From the NCBI RefSeq assembly GCF_900105145.1, contig NZ_LT629752.1, positions 496,001 through 560,000 of the forward strand: 64,000 nucleotides of DNA. The letters run 5' to 3'. The notes beneath the pieces are model-generated. The model was given only the letters and a program-made list of their open reading frames with translations. It made no database searches and was not told where the DNA came from. This stretch comes from Polaribacter sp. KT25b (GTDB lineage Bacteria; Bacteroidota; Bacteroidia; Flavobacteriales; Flavobacteriaceae). Position 1 is the first letter of the stretch; every line of letters begins with the position of its first letter. Positions 25,354 to 34,125 of the stretch are shown here, in pieces. The position numbers and the translations under genes were made by a program.

Positions 25354-25743
25354 ATGGAATATAAATATTTAATGTATGCTCACTTAGTAACTGTAGTTCC
25401 TTGTGTTTTTATAGGCGCTTATCTTTTATCAGTAAAAAAAGGTACTCCGTTTCATAAATCATTAGGTAAAATCTACATGTCTTTAATGATTATTACCGCA
25501 ATTATTACCTTATTTATGCCTGCGGATGTTGGCCCACAATTTTTAAATCATTTTGGCTACATTCATCTTTTTAGCTTCCTTACTTTATACAGCGTTCCAA
25601 CTGCAATTATTGCCATAAAAAAAGGACACGTAAAAAAACATAAACTAAAAATGATTTTTTTATATGTTGGAGCAATCATAATTGCTGGTGGATTTACTTT
25701 TACACCAGGTAGATTTTTACACAATTTATTTTTTGGGAATTAG
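25354..25743 (+). CDS. DUF2306-like small membrane protein
   Basis: 129 residues with four membrane helices. Pattern seen: an N-terminal helix with YAHLVTVVPCVFIGAYLL, KKGTPFHKSLGKIYMSLMIITAII (conserved His-Lys-Gly-Lys turn), HFGYIHLFSFLTLYSVP, and GHVKKHKLKMIFLYVGAIIIAGGFTFTPGR. This matches the DUF2306 membrane family, whose function is not known; the paired His residues may bind haem or metal, which is only an inference. Short gap and independent terminators on both sides imply its own transcript. Confidence 0.78.
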   Translation: MEYKYLMYAHLVTVVPCVFIGAYLLSVKKGTPFHKSLGKIYMSLMIITAIITLFMPADVGPQFLNHFGYIHLFSFLTLYSVPTAIIAIKKGHVKKHKLKMIFLYVGAIIIAGGFTFTPGRFLHNLFFGN

Positions 25744-25750
25744 TCATAAA

Positions 25751-25776
25751 AAAACACATCAAATTTGATGTGTTTT
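25751..25776. terminator. Perfect bidirectional terminator palindrome
   Basis: AAAACACATCAAATTTGATGTGTTTT reads as a perfect palindrome over 26 bases (written here as arms AAAACACATCAAA / TTTGATGTGTTTT), bordered by A and T runs. It ends both the DUF2306 gene and the convergent lipoprotein gene. Confidence 0.88.
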
Positions 25777-25803
25777 TTTTAAATTTTATATTTTTCTTAA
25801 GGT

Positions 25804-26484
25804 TTAATTCACAGTAAAACCCCAAGTTTGACCAATTGATTTAGCTCCATTTTGATCTTTTACATTTACTTTCCAAGAATATGTTTTTCCAGATTCTACA
25901 GAAACTACATGCGTTTTATCTGATAAAGAATCATCAATTAAAGTTAATGTAGAATTTTCTCCAAAATAGAGTTCGTAAGTTAAAGTGTCACCTGCATTTG
26001 CATCAGCAGCATTCCATTCTAAACTGATAGAAGTTGTTGCACTTTGTTTACTATCATTTTCAGGTGAAACTAATTCTGCTGTAAAAGGCGCATAGTTTAA
26101 AACTGCATCTCCTTTTGTATAAAAAGCATAAATTTCTGATGATGTACCTTGATCATTGTCAATATCAACTGCATCAACTCTCCAATAATAAGCCGTTTGT
26201 TTCTCTAAAGAAACTAGTGCCTGCAAAGAAGTAACTGTACTATTATGTACAATATTAGTCATCGCTCTGTCTGTTGCAATTATTAAATTATACTCTAATT
26301 CGTCATCTTCTGGATCTGTAGCTTCACTCCAATTAAAATTAATTGAATTATCTATACATAACAAATTTTCTGTTGGATAAATTAAACTAACAGCATTTGG
26401 AACCTTATTTTTCTCATCTTTTGCGCACTGTACATTTAGCAAACAAAAGGAAACTATAGTCGTTATTATGAATACTCTTTTCAT
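25804..26484 (-). CDS. Lipoprotein with two fibronectin-III-like domains
   Basis: 226 residues. The lipoprotein signal FIITTIVSFCLLNVQCAK places the lipidated Cys near residue 20. Two beta-sandwich units follow, each with the fibronectin/purple-acid-phosphatase pattern: SINFNWSEATDPEDDELEYNL to TAYYWRVDAVDIDND, and SISLEWNAADANAGDTLTYEL to KTYSWKVNVKDQNGAKS. Its ATG shares one base with the stop of the metallopeptidase gene (TAATG), so the two are co-translated and probably work together on the cell surface. No catalytic domain is visible. Confidence 0.85.
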   Translation of the reverse strand: MKRVFIITTIVSFCLLNVQCAKDEKNKVPNAVSLIYPTENLLCIDNSINFNWSEATDPEDDELEYNLIIATDRAMTNIVHNSTVTSLQALVSLEKQTAYYWRVDAVDIDNDQGTSSEIYAFYTKGDAVLNYAPFTAELVSPENDSKQSATTSISLEWNAADANAGDTLTYELYFGENSTLTLIDDSLSDKTHVVSVESGKTYSWKVNVKDQNGAKSIGQTWGFTVN

Positions 26485-29400
26485 TACTTTAAAATTTTAA
26501 TAGGTTTAGAATTTTCAATTGATAACTTTAAGATATAAATCCCTTTTGCATAGTTTCTAAAGGGAATAATTAAATTATTATCTTCTTTTTTTATAGATTG
26601 TTTTAAAATTTGATTTCCGTTTACATCAAAAATAATTATATCAACATATGTTTGATTTACATCAATTGGCAATAACAAATCTATAGAATCTATAATAGGA
26701 TTTTGTCTTAATACAACATCACCAATACTGGTTTTAAATAAACCTTCACATTCTTTTGCTGTTTTAACTTCTAGTTTTCCACTTTCTTTTATCTCGACAT
26801 CAAATTCTTTGTCATTAGAAACACTTATCAATTCTTCATTCAAATATACTTCATAAGGAGCTGTACCACTATTAATAGAAAAAGAATAGTTATTGTTTGC
26901 TGTTTTACTAGCAACTTTTAAAGATACAGGTTGAGATTCTTCTATAGAAACTTCAAAGCATTGCTTAAAGTTTATTTCACTTACAAGTATACAGACTTCA
27001 TAATCTCCTGGAACTAAATTTGATAAAGAGTAGTTTAAAGCTGTTAAATTTTTATCAATGTTTGTTGATGGCCCAACAATAGTAATTTGATATTCAAATT
27101 CACTTTGTTTAATGGCTACATCTATAATTCCATCATTTTCATCAACACAAGATTCTGATGTTGTTTCAACAGTAATATTATCAAAATCTACTACAGCTTC
27201 TGCTTTGTTTATTGTAACAGTGAAACAACTTGTTACATCTGGTTCTATTGCTGTTATACAAATTTCATAATCACCTGGAGATAAATTATCAACAGAATAA
27301 TTTGGACTTGAAAGAGTTTCATTATTATCTACACCAACACCCGTTAAAGACAGTTGGTAAGTAAATTCATCTTGATTCATGGTAACATTAATTATTCCAT
27401 CTTCTGCTCCATAAATAGTTTCATGTATCGTTTCTATAGTATAATTGTCATCGTTTAAAACTGGTTCAACAATAGTAATAGAATAATCTTCCGTTTCTCC
27501 CCATTCTGTTAAATGATCTGCATCACAAGCTCCTGATCCATAACCATCTGTTGGGTCATCATATTCTATAAGAACTCTCATTGTTGTTTTTCCAAATTTA
27601 GCATCCGTAGGTACAGTTATATTAAAAGTAGCTGTACCAACATTATCTGTAATTGATCCTAAATCATATTTTTCTGTATCAGCATCAAAAATATAATCTT
27701 TATTCCAATCAATAAAAACAAAACAATGATCTTGATAACCACCAGTATCAAAAGTTACACTAATTTGTTTAGTTTGCTCTCTTAAAACATTTGCATTTAT
27801 ATTTGTAAAATCTTGATAACCATCTGTTGTATCATTATCAGAATCATTATTAATTCCACCAAAAGTTACATTAGAAATATATTCTGTACCTCCTGCTTCG
27901 TCTGTAAAGGTAGATGTACAATACATAGGGGTTTCTGTAGTAAAACTAAAGATAGCGGAAAAATTTCCTTCTCCACAATCGTTTTTAGGTTTTACTCTCC
28001 AAAAATATTGAGTTTCTCCATTTAAATCTGTTGCTTTAAATGAATTTTCTGCAACATTTTTACTTGAAATTATGTTAGAAAAACCTGCATCTAATGCAAC
28101 TTCTATATCATAAGAAGATGCATTTGAGTCTTGCTCCCAAGTTAAGGTTTCTGTTATTGAAACTCCTGTGGCATCATTAACTGGTGTTAATAAGGTTAAT
28201 GAATTAAAAGTTGAACTTCTTACATTTAAAACTAAGTCTATATTTTGAGTTACCGTTGCAGAAGTACCAACAACATTTATATCGTAACTTTTTGCTTCTT
28301 TACCTTCTAAATTAGAAATTGTTAATGTTACTGTTCCGTCAGCATCAATAGTTGATGAACTAAATGCAATTGTAGAACCTGATGGATTACCTGTTGCACT
28401 TAAAGTAGCTACTTCTGTAAAACCATTAATAAAATCGAAATCTAAATTATAACTGATACTTTCTGTACCTGTATTACATACAGATTGTTCTCCGCTATTA
28501 TCAGAAATTAAAAAAGTTGGTGTAGATGAAACAATAACAAACGGAGACGTATTGACATTATAAAAAATATTATCAGCTGCTTCTACCATAATTCTTGCAG
28601 ATGCTGTTGCATTATCTGGTACAATAATACTTTCTGAACCATCATTTGGAGTGTTCGTTTTTAAAGTAATAGGAAAAGTGATTCCACCATCAATAGATAA
28701 TTTAATATTTACATTTTTACATTCTATTGGTGCAATATCTGTTGTTCCTTTATTCCAAGTTACCGATATTGTTTGTCCAGAATTTAAAGTTTCTGCTGTG
28801 TTTTGAGAGGTAACTGTAAAAGCTTCGTCGTCTGTAACTGTTAGTTTAAGATCATCTCTATCAGAACTTCCACCACCAGCATTATTATCTCTTACAAAAA
28901 ATGAGAAATTAAATTCTCTTGCTACAGAAGGTAAAACTTCCCAAGTTGATGATGTATTTCCAGAAATAACTGTTGCTAAAGCTGGCATATATCTTTCAGG
29001 AGAATCTTTAGAAGGTAAAGATCTAAACATTGGACCTTCGTCACTAGAACTAACCGGCGGCATTGTTGCCGTTTCATTATCTAATTGCTCCCAATTATAG
29101 GTTAAACTAGACAAACCATCTACATCTGTTGCTGTTCCTTTTAACTTAAAAGGAGTAGATTTTGGAATGCTATAATCTAAACCAGCATCTGCAACGGGGG
29201 CGTTATTATCAGTATTTGTAACTACACCACAACTTCCAGAAGATTGAATAACATTCCACATTTGTGCAATACTAACTGCATGAAAATAAGCATCACTATT
29301 TCCATTTGCATTTCCTTCTTGTACATTTGGCGAACAAATACCTGCATATCCCATAATTGTTGATCCACTTCCTGGCTCTACAGCTGTTGAATTTGTTCTA

Positions 29401-30497
29401 TTGCAATCGTTATTTTGTGTATGAGTTGCACCAAATTGATGCCCTAATTCGTGTATAACAAAATCTATATCATAAGCATCACCAACTGGTTGAGACCTTC
29501 CTGTAACACCTCTTGCTTTTTGACCAGAAACACAAACAACTCCTAAACCAGCTAAGCCATCTCCTCCTATACTAAAAATATGGCCAATATCATAATTAGC
29601 ATTTCCGATAGCTGTATCACAAATAGTTTGCACTTCATTAATCATTGTATCAGGAGAGCCATCTGTAATATTATCTGTATCAGCATCTAAAAAAATAATT
29701 TCATCATTATCTGCTACAAGAACAAGTTTTATTGATAAATCTTTTTCAAAAACCCCATTAATTCTTGTCATTGAAGTATTCATTGCAGATAAAACTGCTG
29801 CTTTTTTAACTTCATCTGTTGCTGTAACAGCTATATTTTGTTGAGTAGCACCTAAATGAAATTGTGCATATTCGCCACTACAAGTCAAAGCTAATCTAAA
29901 GGTTCTTAGTTTACCGTCATTAGCATTACGAGCAAAATCTTGGGAAAAAACTTCTTGTTTACCTGTTTCATCTACTAAACAATTTAAGTCATTTTCTTCT
30001 TTCTTTAGGCTACTTCTTTTGTAAACTATGTAGTCTTTATTATCTTTAGAATAAGTGTCTATATAAATAGTTTCTTTTTTACCAGAAAAAATTACTGCAT
30101 GAAACCCATCTGTACCTACACTTATTTTTGCAATAGCTGTAGGGTCATCTATTCCTTGTGCAGAATATGATTTTATATTGGGGAATTTTGCTTGTAATTT
30201 TTCTTCGAAATTAGACGTTTCTTTTAAGGAAAACCTAGAAAAACCACCTTCTGAATTTGGAAGTTCTATTATTTCCTTTTGATTTAAAGAATTACTTTTT
30301 AATTGTGATGAAAAAGCGTTTAAATCCAAAGAAATAATTTCATAATCTGATGGAAAATTTTTCTTTTGATAGATTTCCTTTTTTTGAACTAAATAGCTCG
30401 ATTGCTGAACTTTTGTCCAAATTTTTTGAGAATAAAGAGCATCAACATTAAAAACAATAATGGACACTATAAATAAAAATAGTAATTTATTTTTCAT
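26484..30497 (-). CDS. Secreted reprolysin-like zinc metallopeptidase with T9SS sorting tail
   Basis: 1337 residues. Signal peptide (LLFLFIVSIIVFNVDALYSQ), a propeptide-like N-terminal region to about 190, then an M12B-like metalloprotease domain with zinc motif HELGHQFGATH (H349, E350, H353, H359) and a Met-turn candidate STIMGYAGIC. Downstream are several beta-sandwich domains (PKD or fibronectin-like; one repeats the WEQDSNASSYDIEVALD pattern), a GEVED-type domain (VFIDWNKDYIFDADTEKYDLG), two related ~75-residue repeats around DGIINVTMNQDEFTYQL and DGIIDVAIKQSEFEYQI, and a C-terminal T9SS type A tail ending KGIYILKLSIENSKPIKILK. It should be exported through T9SS and degrade extracellular protein. 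The lipoprotein gene follows with a TAATG overlap. Confidence 0.92.
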   Translation of the reverse strand: MKNKLLFLFIVSIIVFNVDALYSQKIWTKVQQSSYLVQKKEIYQKKNFPSDYEIISLDLNAFSSQLKSNSLNQKEIIELPNSEGGFSRFSLKETSNFEEKLQAKFPNIKSYSAQGIDDPTAIAKISVGTDGFHAVIFSGKKETIYIDTYSKDNKDYIVYKRSSLKKEENDLNCLVDETGKQEVFSQDFARNANDGKLRTFRLALTCSGEYAQFHLGATQQNIAVTATDEVKKAAVLSAMNTSMTRINGVFEKDLSIKLVLVADNDEIIFLDADTDNITDGSPDTMINEVQTICDTAIGNANYDIGHIFSIGGDGLAGLGVVCVSGQKARGVTGRSQPVGDAYDIDFVIHELGHQFGATHTQNNDCNRTNSTAVEPGSGSTIMGYAGICSPNVQEGNANGNSDAYFHAVSIAQMWNVIQSSGSCGVVTNTDNNAPVADAGLDYSIPKSTPFKLKGTATDVDGLSSLTYNWEQLDNETATMPPVSSSDEGPMFRSLPSKDSPERYMPALATVISGNTSSTWEVLPSVAREFNFSFFVRDNNAGGGSSDRDDLKLTVTDDEAFTVTSQNTAETLNSGQTISVTWNKGTTDIAPIECKNVNIKLSIDGGITFPITLKTNTPNDGSESIIVPDNATASARIMVEAADNIFYNVNTSPFVIVSSTPTFLISDNSGEQSVCNTGTESISYNLDFDFINGFTEVATLSATGNPSGSTIAFSSSTIDADGTVTLTISNLEGKEAKSYDINVVGTSATVTQNIDLVLNVRSSTFNSLTLLTPVNDATGVSITETLTWEQDSNASSYDIEVALDAGFSNIISSKNVAENSFKATDLNGETQYFWRVKPKNDCGEGNFSAIFSFTTETPMYCTSTFTDEAGGTEYISNVTFGGINNDSDNDTTDGYQDFTNINANVLREQTKQISVTFDTGGYQDHCFVFIDWNKDYIFDADTEKYDLGSITDNVGTATFNITVPTDAKFGKTTMRVLIEYDDPTDGYGSGACDADHLTEWGETEDYSITIVEPVLNDDNYTIETIHETIYGAEDGIINVTMNQDEFTYQLSLTGVGVDNNETLSSPNYSVDNLSPGDYEICITAIEPDVTSCFTVTINKAEAVVDFDNITVETTSESCVDENDGIIDVAIKQSEFEYQITIVGPSTNIDKNLTALNYSLSNLVPGDYEVCILVSEINFKQCFEVSIEESQPVSLKVASKTANNNYSFSINSGTAPYEVYLNEELISVSNDKEFDVEIKESGKLEVKTAKECEGLFKTSIGDVVLRQNPIIDSIDLLLPIDVNQTYVDIIIFDVNGNQILKQSIKKEDNNLIIPFRNYAKGIYILKLSIENSKPIKILK

Positions 30498-30546
30498 AAA
30501 ATATATTTAAAATACAAATGAATGACCCCAAATATAGCGAATTATT

Positions 30547-30554
30547 TATCTTTG
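30547..30554 (+). promoter_or_regulatory. -7 promoter motif of lipB; decides the start codon
   Basis: TATCTTTG, an exact TAnnTTTG, 11 bases before the ATG at 30566. It lies downstream of the in-frame ATG at 30518, so transcripts from here could not use that earlier ATG. Confidence 0.65.
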
Positions 30555-30565
30555 TAGTAGAAATT

Positions 30566-31270
30566 ATGAATAGAAAAATATTACTTTTAGATTTAGCAAA
30601 CAAAGATTACAAAGAAACTTGGGATTATCAATCTGAGTTATTGCAAGAAATTGTTGATGTTAAGATACATAATAGAAGAAATAATTTACAAGAAACTACA
30701 AAAAATTATTTCTTATTTGTAGAACATCCACATGTGTATACGCTTGGAAAAAGTGGAGATTTCAGTAATTTATTGCTTACAGAAAATCAGTTAAAAGAAA
30801 AAGGTGCTACTTTTTATAAAATAAATAGAGGTGGCGACATTACTTATCATGGACCAGGACAAATTGTTGGTTATCCAATTTTAGATTTAGAAAATTTTTT
30901 TACAGATATTCATAAATACCTTCGTTTTTTAGAGGAAGTTATTATTTTAACTATAGCAGAATACGGAATAAAAGGTACAAGAAGCGAAGGTGAAACTGGT
31001 GTTTGGCTAGATGTTGGAACACCTTTTGCTCGTAAAATTTGTGCTATGGGTATTCGTTCTTCACGTTGGGTAACTATGCATGGTTTTGCATTGAATGCAA
31101 ATGTAAACTTAGGTTATTTTGATAATATTATTCCTTGTGGAATTAAAGGAAAGGCGGTTACTTCTATGGAAGCTGAATTGAACAGAAAAGTAGATTTAGA
31201 AGAAGTAAAACAAAAGATCTTAAAGCATTTTAAATCGCTTTTTGAAGTTGAAGCGTTTGAAGCGTTATAA
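30566..31270 (+). CDS. lipB: Lipoyl(octanoyl) transferase
   Basis: Transfers octanoyl groups from acyl carrier protein to lipoyl domains of 2-oxoacid dehydrogenases. Seen: EHPHVYTLGKSGDFSNLL, the substrate loop NRGGDITYHGPGQIVGYPILDL, and KICAMGIRSSRWVTMHGFALN followed by IIPCGIKGKAVTSM with the catalytic Cys and Lys. From the ATG at 30566 the protein has 234 residues and begins NRKILLLDLANKDYKETW, the normal family N-terminus. An in-frame ATG at 30518 adds 16 residues (NDPKYSELFIFVVEI) that do not look like the family and would lie upstream of the promoter motif, so I reject it. Confidence 0.95.
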   Translation: MNRKILLLDLANKDYKETWDYQSELLQEIVDVKIHNRRNNLQETTKNYFLFVEHPHVYTLGKSGDFSNLLLTENQLKEKGATFYKINRGGDITYHGPGQIVGYPILDLENFFTDIHKYLRFLEEVIILTIAEYGIKGTRSEGETGVWLDVGTPFARKICAMGIRSSRWVTMHGFALNANVNLGYFDNIIPCGIKGKAVTSMEAELNRKVDLEEVKQKILKHFKSLFEVEAFEAL

Positions 31271-31288
31271 GAATCATTACGAGTTTAC

Positions 31289-31324
31289 GAAGCAATCTAT
31301 ATAATTAAAATAACAGATTGCTTC
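31289..31324. terminator. Hairpin between convergent lipB and the nucleoid-associated protein gene
   Basis: Perfect 10-bp arms GAAGCAATCT / AGATTGCTTC around a 16-base AT-rich loop. It lacks a strong T run, so termination efficiency is uncertain. Confidence 0.55.
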
Positions 31325-31340
31325 ACTAAAGTTTAAATAA

Positions 31341-32396
31341 TTATTTTTCTTCGTTAAAATACACTTTATAATACTTCATTTTTTTCTCTTCATCATAACC
31401 TCTTTCTAAGTATTCTGATGCAGCATCTGGCGCATCAACATCTAGTTTTATACTGATGTTTGTATCTAACTTAATTTCTGTTTTAAGCTTACTTTTTTCT
31501 TTCTTTAAAACCACGCCAGAAACATCAAAATTATTTCTAATTAATACATCATTTAATGTTTCATAATGTTTTTTGTAGTCTTCAAACAAATCTTTCTGCT
31601 TTTCATCTTCAAAAATTTCATCTTTAAAGTCATGATAATCTACAGCTTCATGCTCTTTAAAATAATCTACCGTATTTGCTAAAAAATCGCCTTGTTTATG
31701 TTTTCCTAATTCTGGTTTTATAACTTCTTCAGAAAACTCTTTACATAGCTCTAAGTAGTTGTGAGTATGCGAGTTATAGTCATCTGCAAGTTTAACGCTT
31801 AAGAAATTTTTAATCCAATATTGTGCATCGTAATTGTTGTTGTCTACAGAAAAAACAACAGTACCTTCAACATCAGAAGAATTAAGAATTAAACATCCTT
31901 TATCTATTTTTTTTGTTGATATTCCTTTTTGAACAACTACATCAAAACTCTCATTATCATCTAAATAGGTTTGAAAAAAATCTACTTTATTTTCAATTTT
32001 AAAAACACCAACTGCTTCTGTTAAAACATCTTTATACTCTATACCTTCTATAAAAACAACAATAACATCGCCCGTTTTTATTTGTGCAGAATTAGATTGT
32101 TCATATAAATGATTTACAATATTTTTAGAGTATTCTATAAAACTACTTTCTTCTTTAAAAACTTCTGAAGCGTAATTATTTAACTCGTTTAAACGCACAT
32201 CTGCATGATGAGAAAAACGATAACTTTGGGTTAAACTACCAAAGGGTTTTAATAAGAAGTTTTTCATTAGATCGTAACTTTCTTGATCGAAACGTATTAA
32301 ATCTTCAGAAAAAACATTGTGTCCGCTATTAAATTTATTAGCAACTTTATGCAGAATGCATTTGGTAATTTCTGCTTTCGTTTTTTTAATCATCAT
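31341..32396 (-). CDS. Nucleoid-associated protein, NdpA/YejK family
   Basis: 351 residues, close to the 335 of E. coli YejK. Seen: an N-terminal KCILHKVANKFNSGHNVFSEDLIRF, the LTQSYRFSHHADVRLNELNNYA segment, DVIVVFIEGIEYKDVLTEAVGVFKIE, and a KYYKVYFNEE end. No signal peptide. Homologues bind the nucleoid or topoisomerase IV; the exact role in Bacteroidota is not defined. A second ATG directly after the first (MMIKK) could be the true start. It converges with lipB. Confidence 0.85.
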   Translation of the reverse strand: MMIKKTKAEITKCILHKVANKFNSGHNVFSEDLIRFDQESYDLMKNFLLKPFGSLTQSYRFSHHADVRLNELNNYASEVFKEESSFIEYSKNIVNHLYEQSNSAQIKTGDVIVVFIEGIEYKDVLTEAVGVFKIENKVDFFQTYLDDNESFDVVVQKGISTKKIDKGCLILNSSDVEGTVVFSVDNNNYDAQYWIKNFLSVKLADDYNSHTHNYLELCKEFSEEVIKPELGKHKQGDFLANTVDYFKEHEAVDYHDFKDEIFEDEKQKDLFEDYKKHYETLNDVLIRNNFDVSGVVLKKEKSKLKTEIKLDTNISIKLDVDAPDAASEYLERGYDEEKKMKYYKVYFNEEK

Positions 32397-32529
32397 TTGT
32401 AATTTTGGACGGTAAAAATAGAAAAAGTTTGTTTATGATTTAATTATTTTTGACACAGATTTTCGCGGATAAAAACGCTAGATTTCGTACCTTAACTTTG
32501 CAAATTGTATTTGAAAGAAAATAAAACTT
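32397..32529. other. Short non-coding stretch left of the IS relic with an orphan plus-strand -7 motif
   Basis: Contains TAACTTTG at 32493-32500 on the plus strand, an exact TAnnTTTG, followed after 29 bases by the left end of the IS relic and no plus-strand gene. A short dyad-like tract near 32455-32480 (CACAGATTTTCGCGG) precedes it. The motif may be chance or a stranded promoter. Confidence 0.35.
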
Positions 32530-33448
32530 ACCTGTTGTATATTTTAAATAATGCTAATTTTAAGATTGTTGATATTTCTGTTAAAAATAAACTTTTTGAT
32601 GTATTGAATTATAATTAGTGTAGTTGTTTTAGTTAATGATGTAGTATTGAGTTATTTAAAATATTTAGTGTAATTTCTTTTAATCATAAATTGATCACAA
32701 AGTTTAGCAAATAGTGTTTCAATTCTCTTCCTTTTTTTTTCTAAATATATAAGGTTGATTTTTATAGTTCTTCTGATTTTTTCTCATAGGTGTATTCAAT
32801 GTTATATTACAGGTTTCGAATAATTTAAGTTGAATTTGAGTTGTAACACCTTTAAGATAATGAATGTCATGTATTAAATTAATGCTTTGAAAAACACCAC
32901 TTACAGAATATATACCATGCAATTTATATTCATAATATCGTGTGTTTTGTGAAGTGCAAAAATCTTTATCTGCGTATCAATAAGTTGCTTTTTTACATAT
33001 TTTTGAACGTGAATTCCTCGATAATTTACAAACTTCTAAAGGCATGCTATCTACTATAGAATAATTTTCAAATTCATTAAAATAAGAAGCTAATTTTAAG
33101 TGAATAACATCCATATAATTTGCTAAATTTCTTTTTCTTGAATTGTAAACACTTCATTCTATTTTAGTAAAATAGCTGTTGGAAGTTTTCTAAATAAATC
33201 TGTTTCACTATCAATACTCATGAATTCTGATGTTAAAACCAAACTTGTCTGTTCTAAATCACTCATTTTTGGTTTTCTTCTTTGATAAATCAAAAGCTGT
33301 TCTTTTGATATTTTTTCTTAAAATTTCCAATATTCTTTTTTAATTGCTATTAAGTTGTTCATTGTAAGTGATTTGTCGTTTAAGTCAATTTGCTATTGTT
33401 CAGTTAAATGAAAAACTTTTTTATTTTAAATCATAATGCACAACAGGT
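32530..33448 (-). mobile_element. Decayed IS982-family insertion sequence
   Basis: About 920 bases bounded by an inverted repeat: ACCTGTTGT at 32530-32538 and ACAACAGGT at 33440-33448. On the minus strand, fragments of an IS982-type transposase are readable but broken by stops and frameshifts. From the N-terminal side: a start near NNLIAIKKRILEI around 33360, a segment equivalent to NFENYSIVDSMPLEVCKL near 33025-33070, then in one short frame HDIHYLKGVTTQIQLKLFET and TPMRKNQKNYKNQPYIFRKK at 32719-32880. No target-site duplication is evident. The right end shares a base with the stop codon of the RprY-like gene. The family name rests on recalled transposase motifs. Confidence 0.78.
32690..33370 (-). 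pseudogene. IS982-type transposase, broken
   Basis: The transposase of the element above, degraded into at least three frames. The longest intact piece is the 67-residue C-terminal fragment at 32719-32922 with DIHYLKGVTTQIQLKLFETCN and RKNQKNYKNQPYIF. The DDE catalytic core is interrupted, so it cannot be active. Confidence 0.7.
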
Positions 33449-34125
33449 TAACAGATTAATTTATATCCGAAACCTCTAATATTAATAATTTGAATATTGC
33501 TATCTTTTTTTAATTTTTTTCTAAGTTTACTAATAAAAACATCCATACTTCTAGCGTTAAAGAAATCATCATTTCCCCACAATTTATTTAGAATAAAAGT
33601 TCTGTCTAAAACTTCGTTTTTCTTTTCAAATAAATGAAAAAGTAATTGTGCTTCTCTATGTGTAAGTTGTTCAATTTCTGATGTATATTCTAGCGTTTGC
33701 TTTGTAAAATTAAAAGAATATTTACCTATTTTAATAGCATCAAAATTTGTTTTTAATGCTATTCTATTCATTAAAGATTTAATTCTTATAATCAGTTCTT
33801 CCATAGAAAAAGGCTTTTTTAAATAATCATTTCCACCATTATTAAAACCTTCTAAAACATCTGCAGTTTGCGATTTTGCAGTTAAAAATAGAATAGGAAT
33901 ATTTTTATTTTCTAAACGTATTTCTTTGGCAAGTGTAAAGCCGTCTTTTTTTGGCATCATTACATCTAAAACCAAAATATCAGGATCTTTTTTTTGATAA
34001 ATTTCAAAAGCTTCTTCGCCATTTTCTGCATCAAAAACTATAAAATCTCTAGATTCTAAACTCTCTTTTACAATCATTGCTAAACTTGCTTCGTCTTCTG
34101 CTAACAATACTTTTATCTTATTCAT
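33448..34125 (-). CDS. rprY: Response regulator, OmpR/RprY type
   Basis: 225 residues: receiver with acidic DE near 11-12, phosphoacceptor D54 (LVLDVMMPKKDGF), FLTAKSQ and LKKPF; then a winged-helix OmpR-type DNA-binding domain (YTSEIEQLTHREAQLLFHLFEKKNEVLDRTFIL, SMDVFISKLRKKL, INIRGFGYKLI). Its gene overlaps the kinase gene by eight bases. The pair resembles RprX/RprY of Bacteroides, and I use the symbol in that sense. The stop codon lies at the very edge of the IS relic. The TTAAC repeat array upstream of the kinase is the most likely binding site. Confidence 0.85.
   Translation of the reverse strand: MNKIKVLLAEDEASLAMIVKESLESRDFIVFDAENGEEAFEIYQKKDPDILVLDVMMPKKDGFTLAKEIRLENKNIPILFLTAKSQTADVLEGFNNGGNDYLKKPFSMEELIIRIKSLMNRIALKTNFDAIKIGKYSFNFTKQTLEYTSEIEQLTHREAQLLFHLFEKKNEVLDRTFILNKLWGNDDFFNARSMDVFISKLRKKLKKDSNIQIINIRGFGYKLIC

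Noticed and set aside
30518..30565. Earlier in-frame ATG for lipB
   Set aside because: The extra 16 residues do not match the family and a TATCTTTG promoter motif lies between this ATG and the one at 30566.
32719..32922. 67-residue open frame as a separate gene
   Set aside because: It matches the C-terminal end of an IS982-type transposase and lies within the decayed element.
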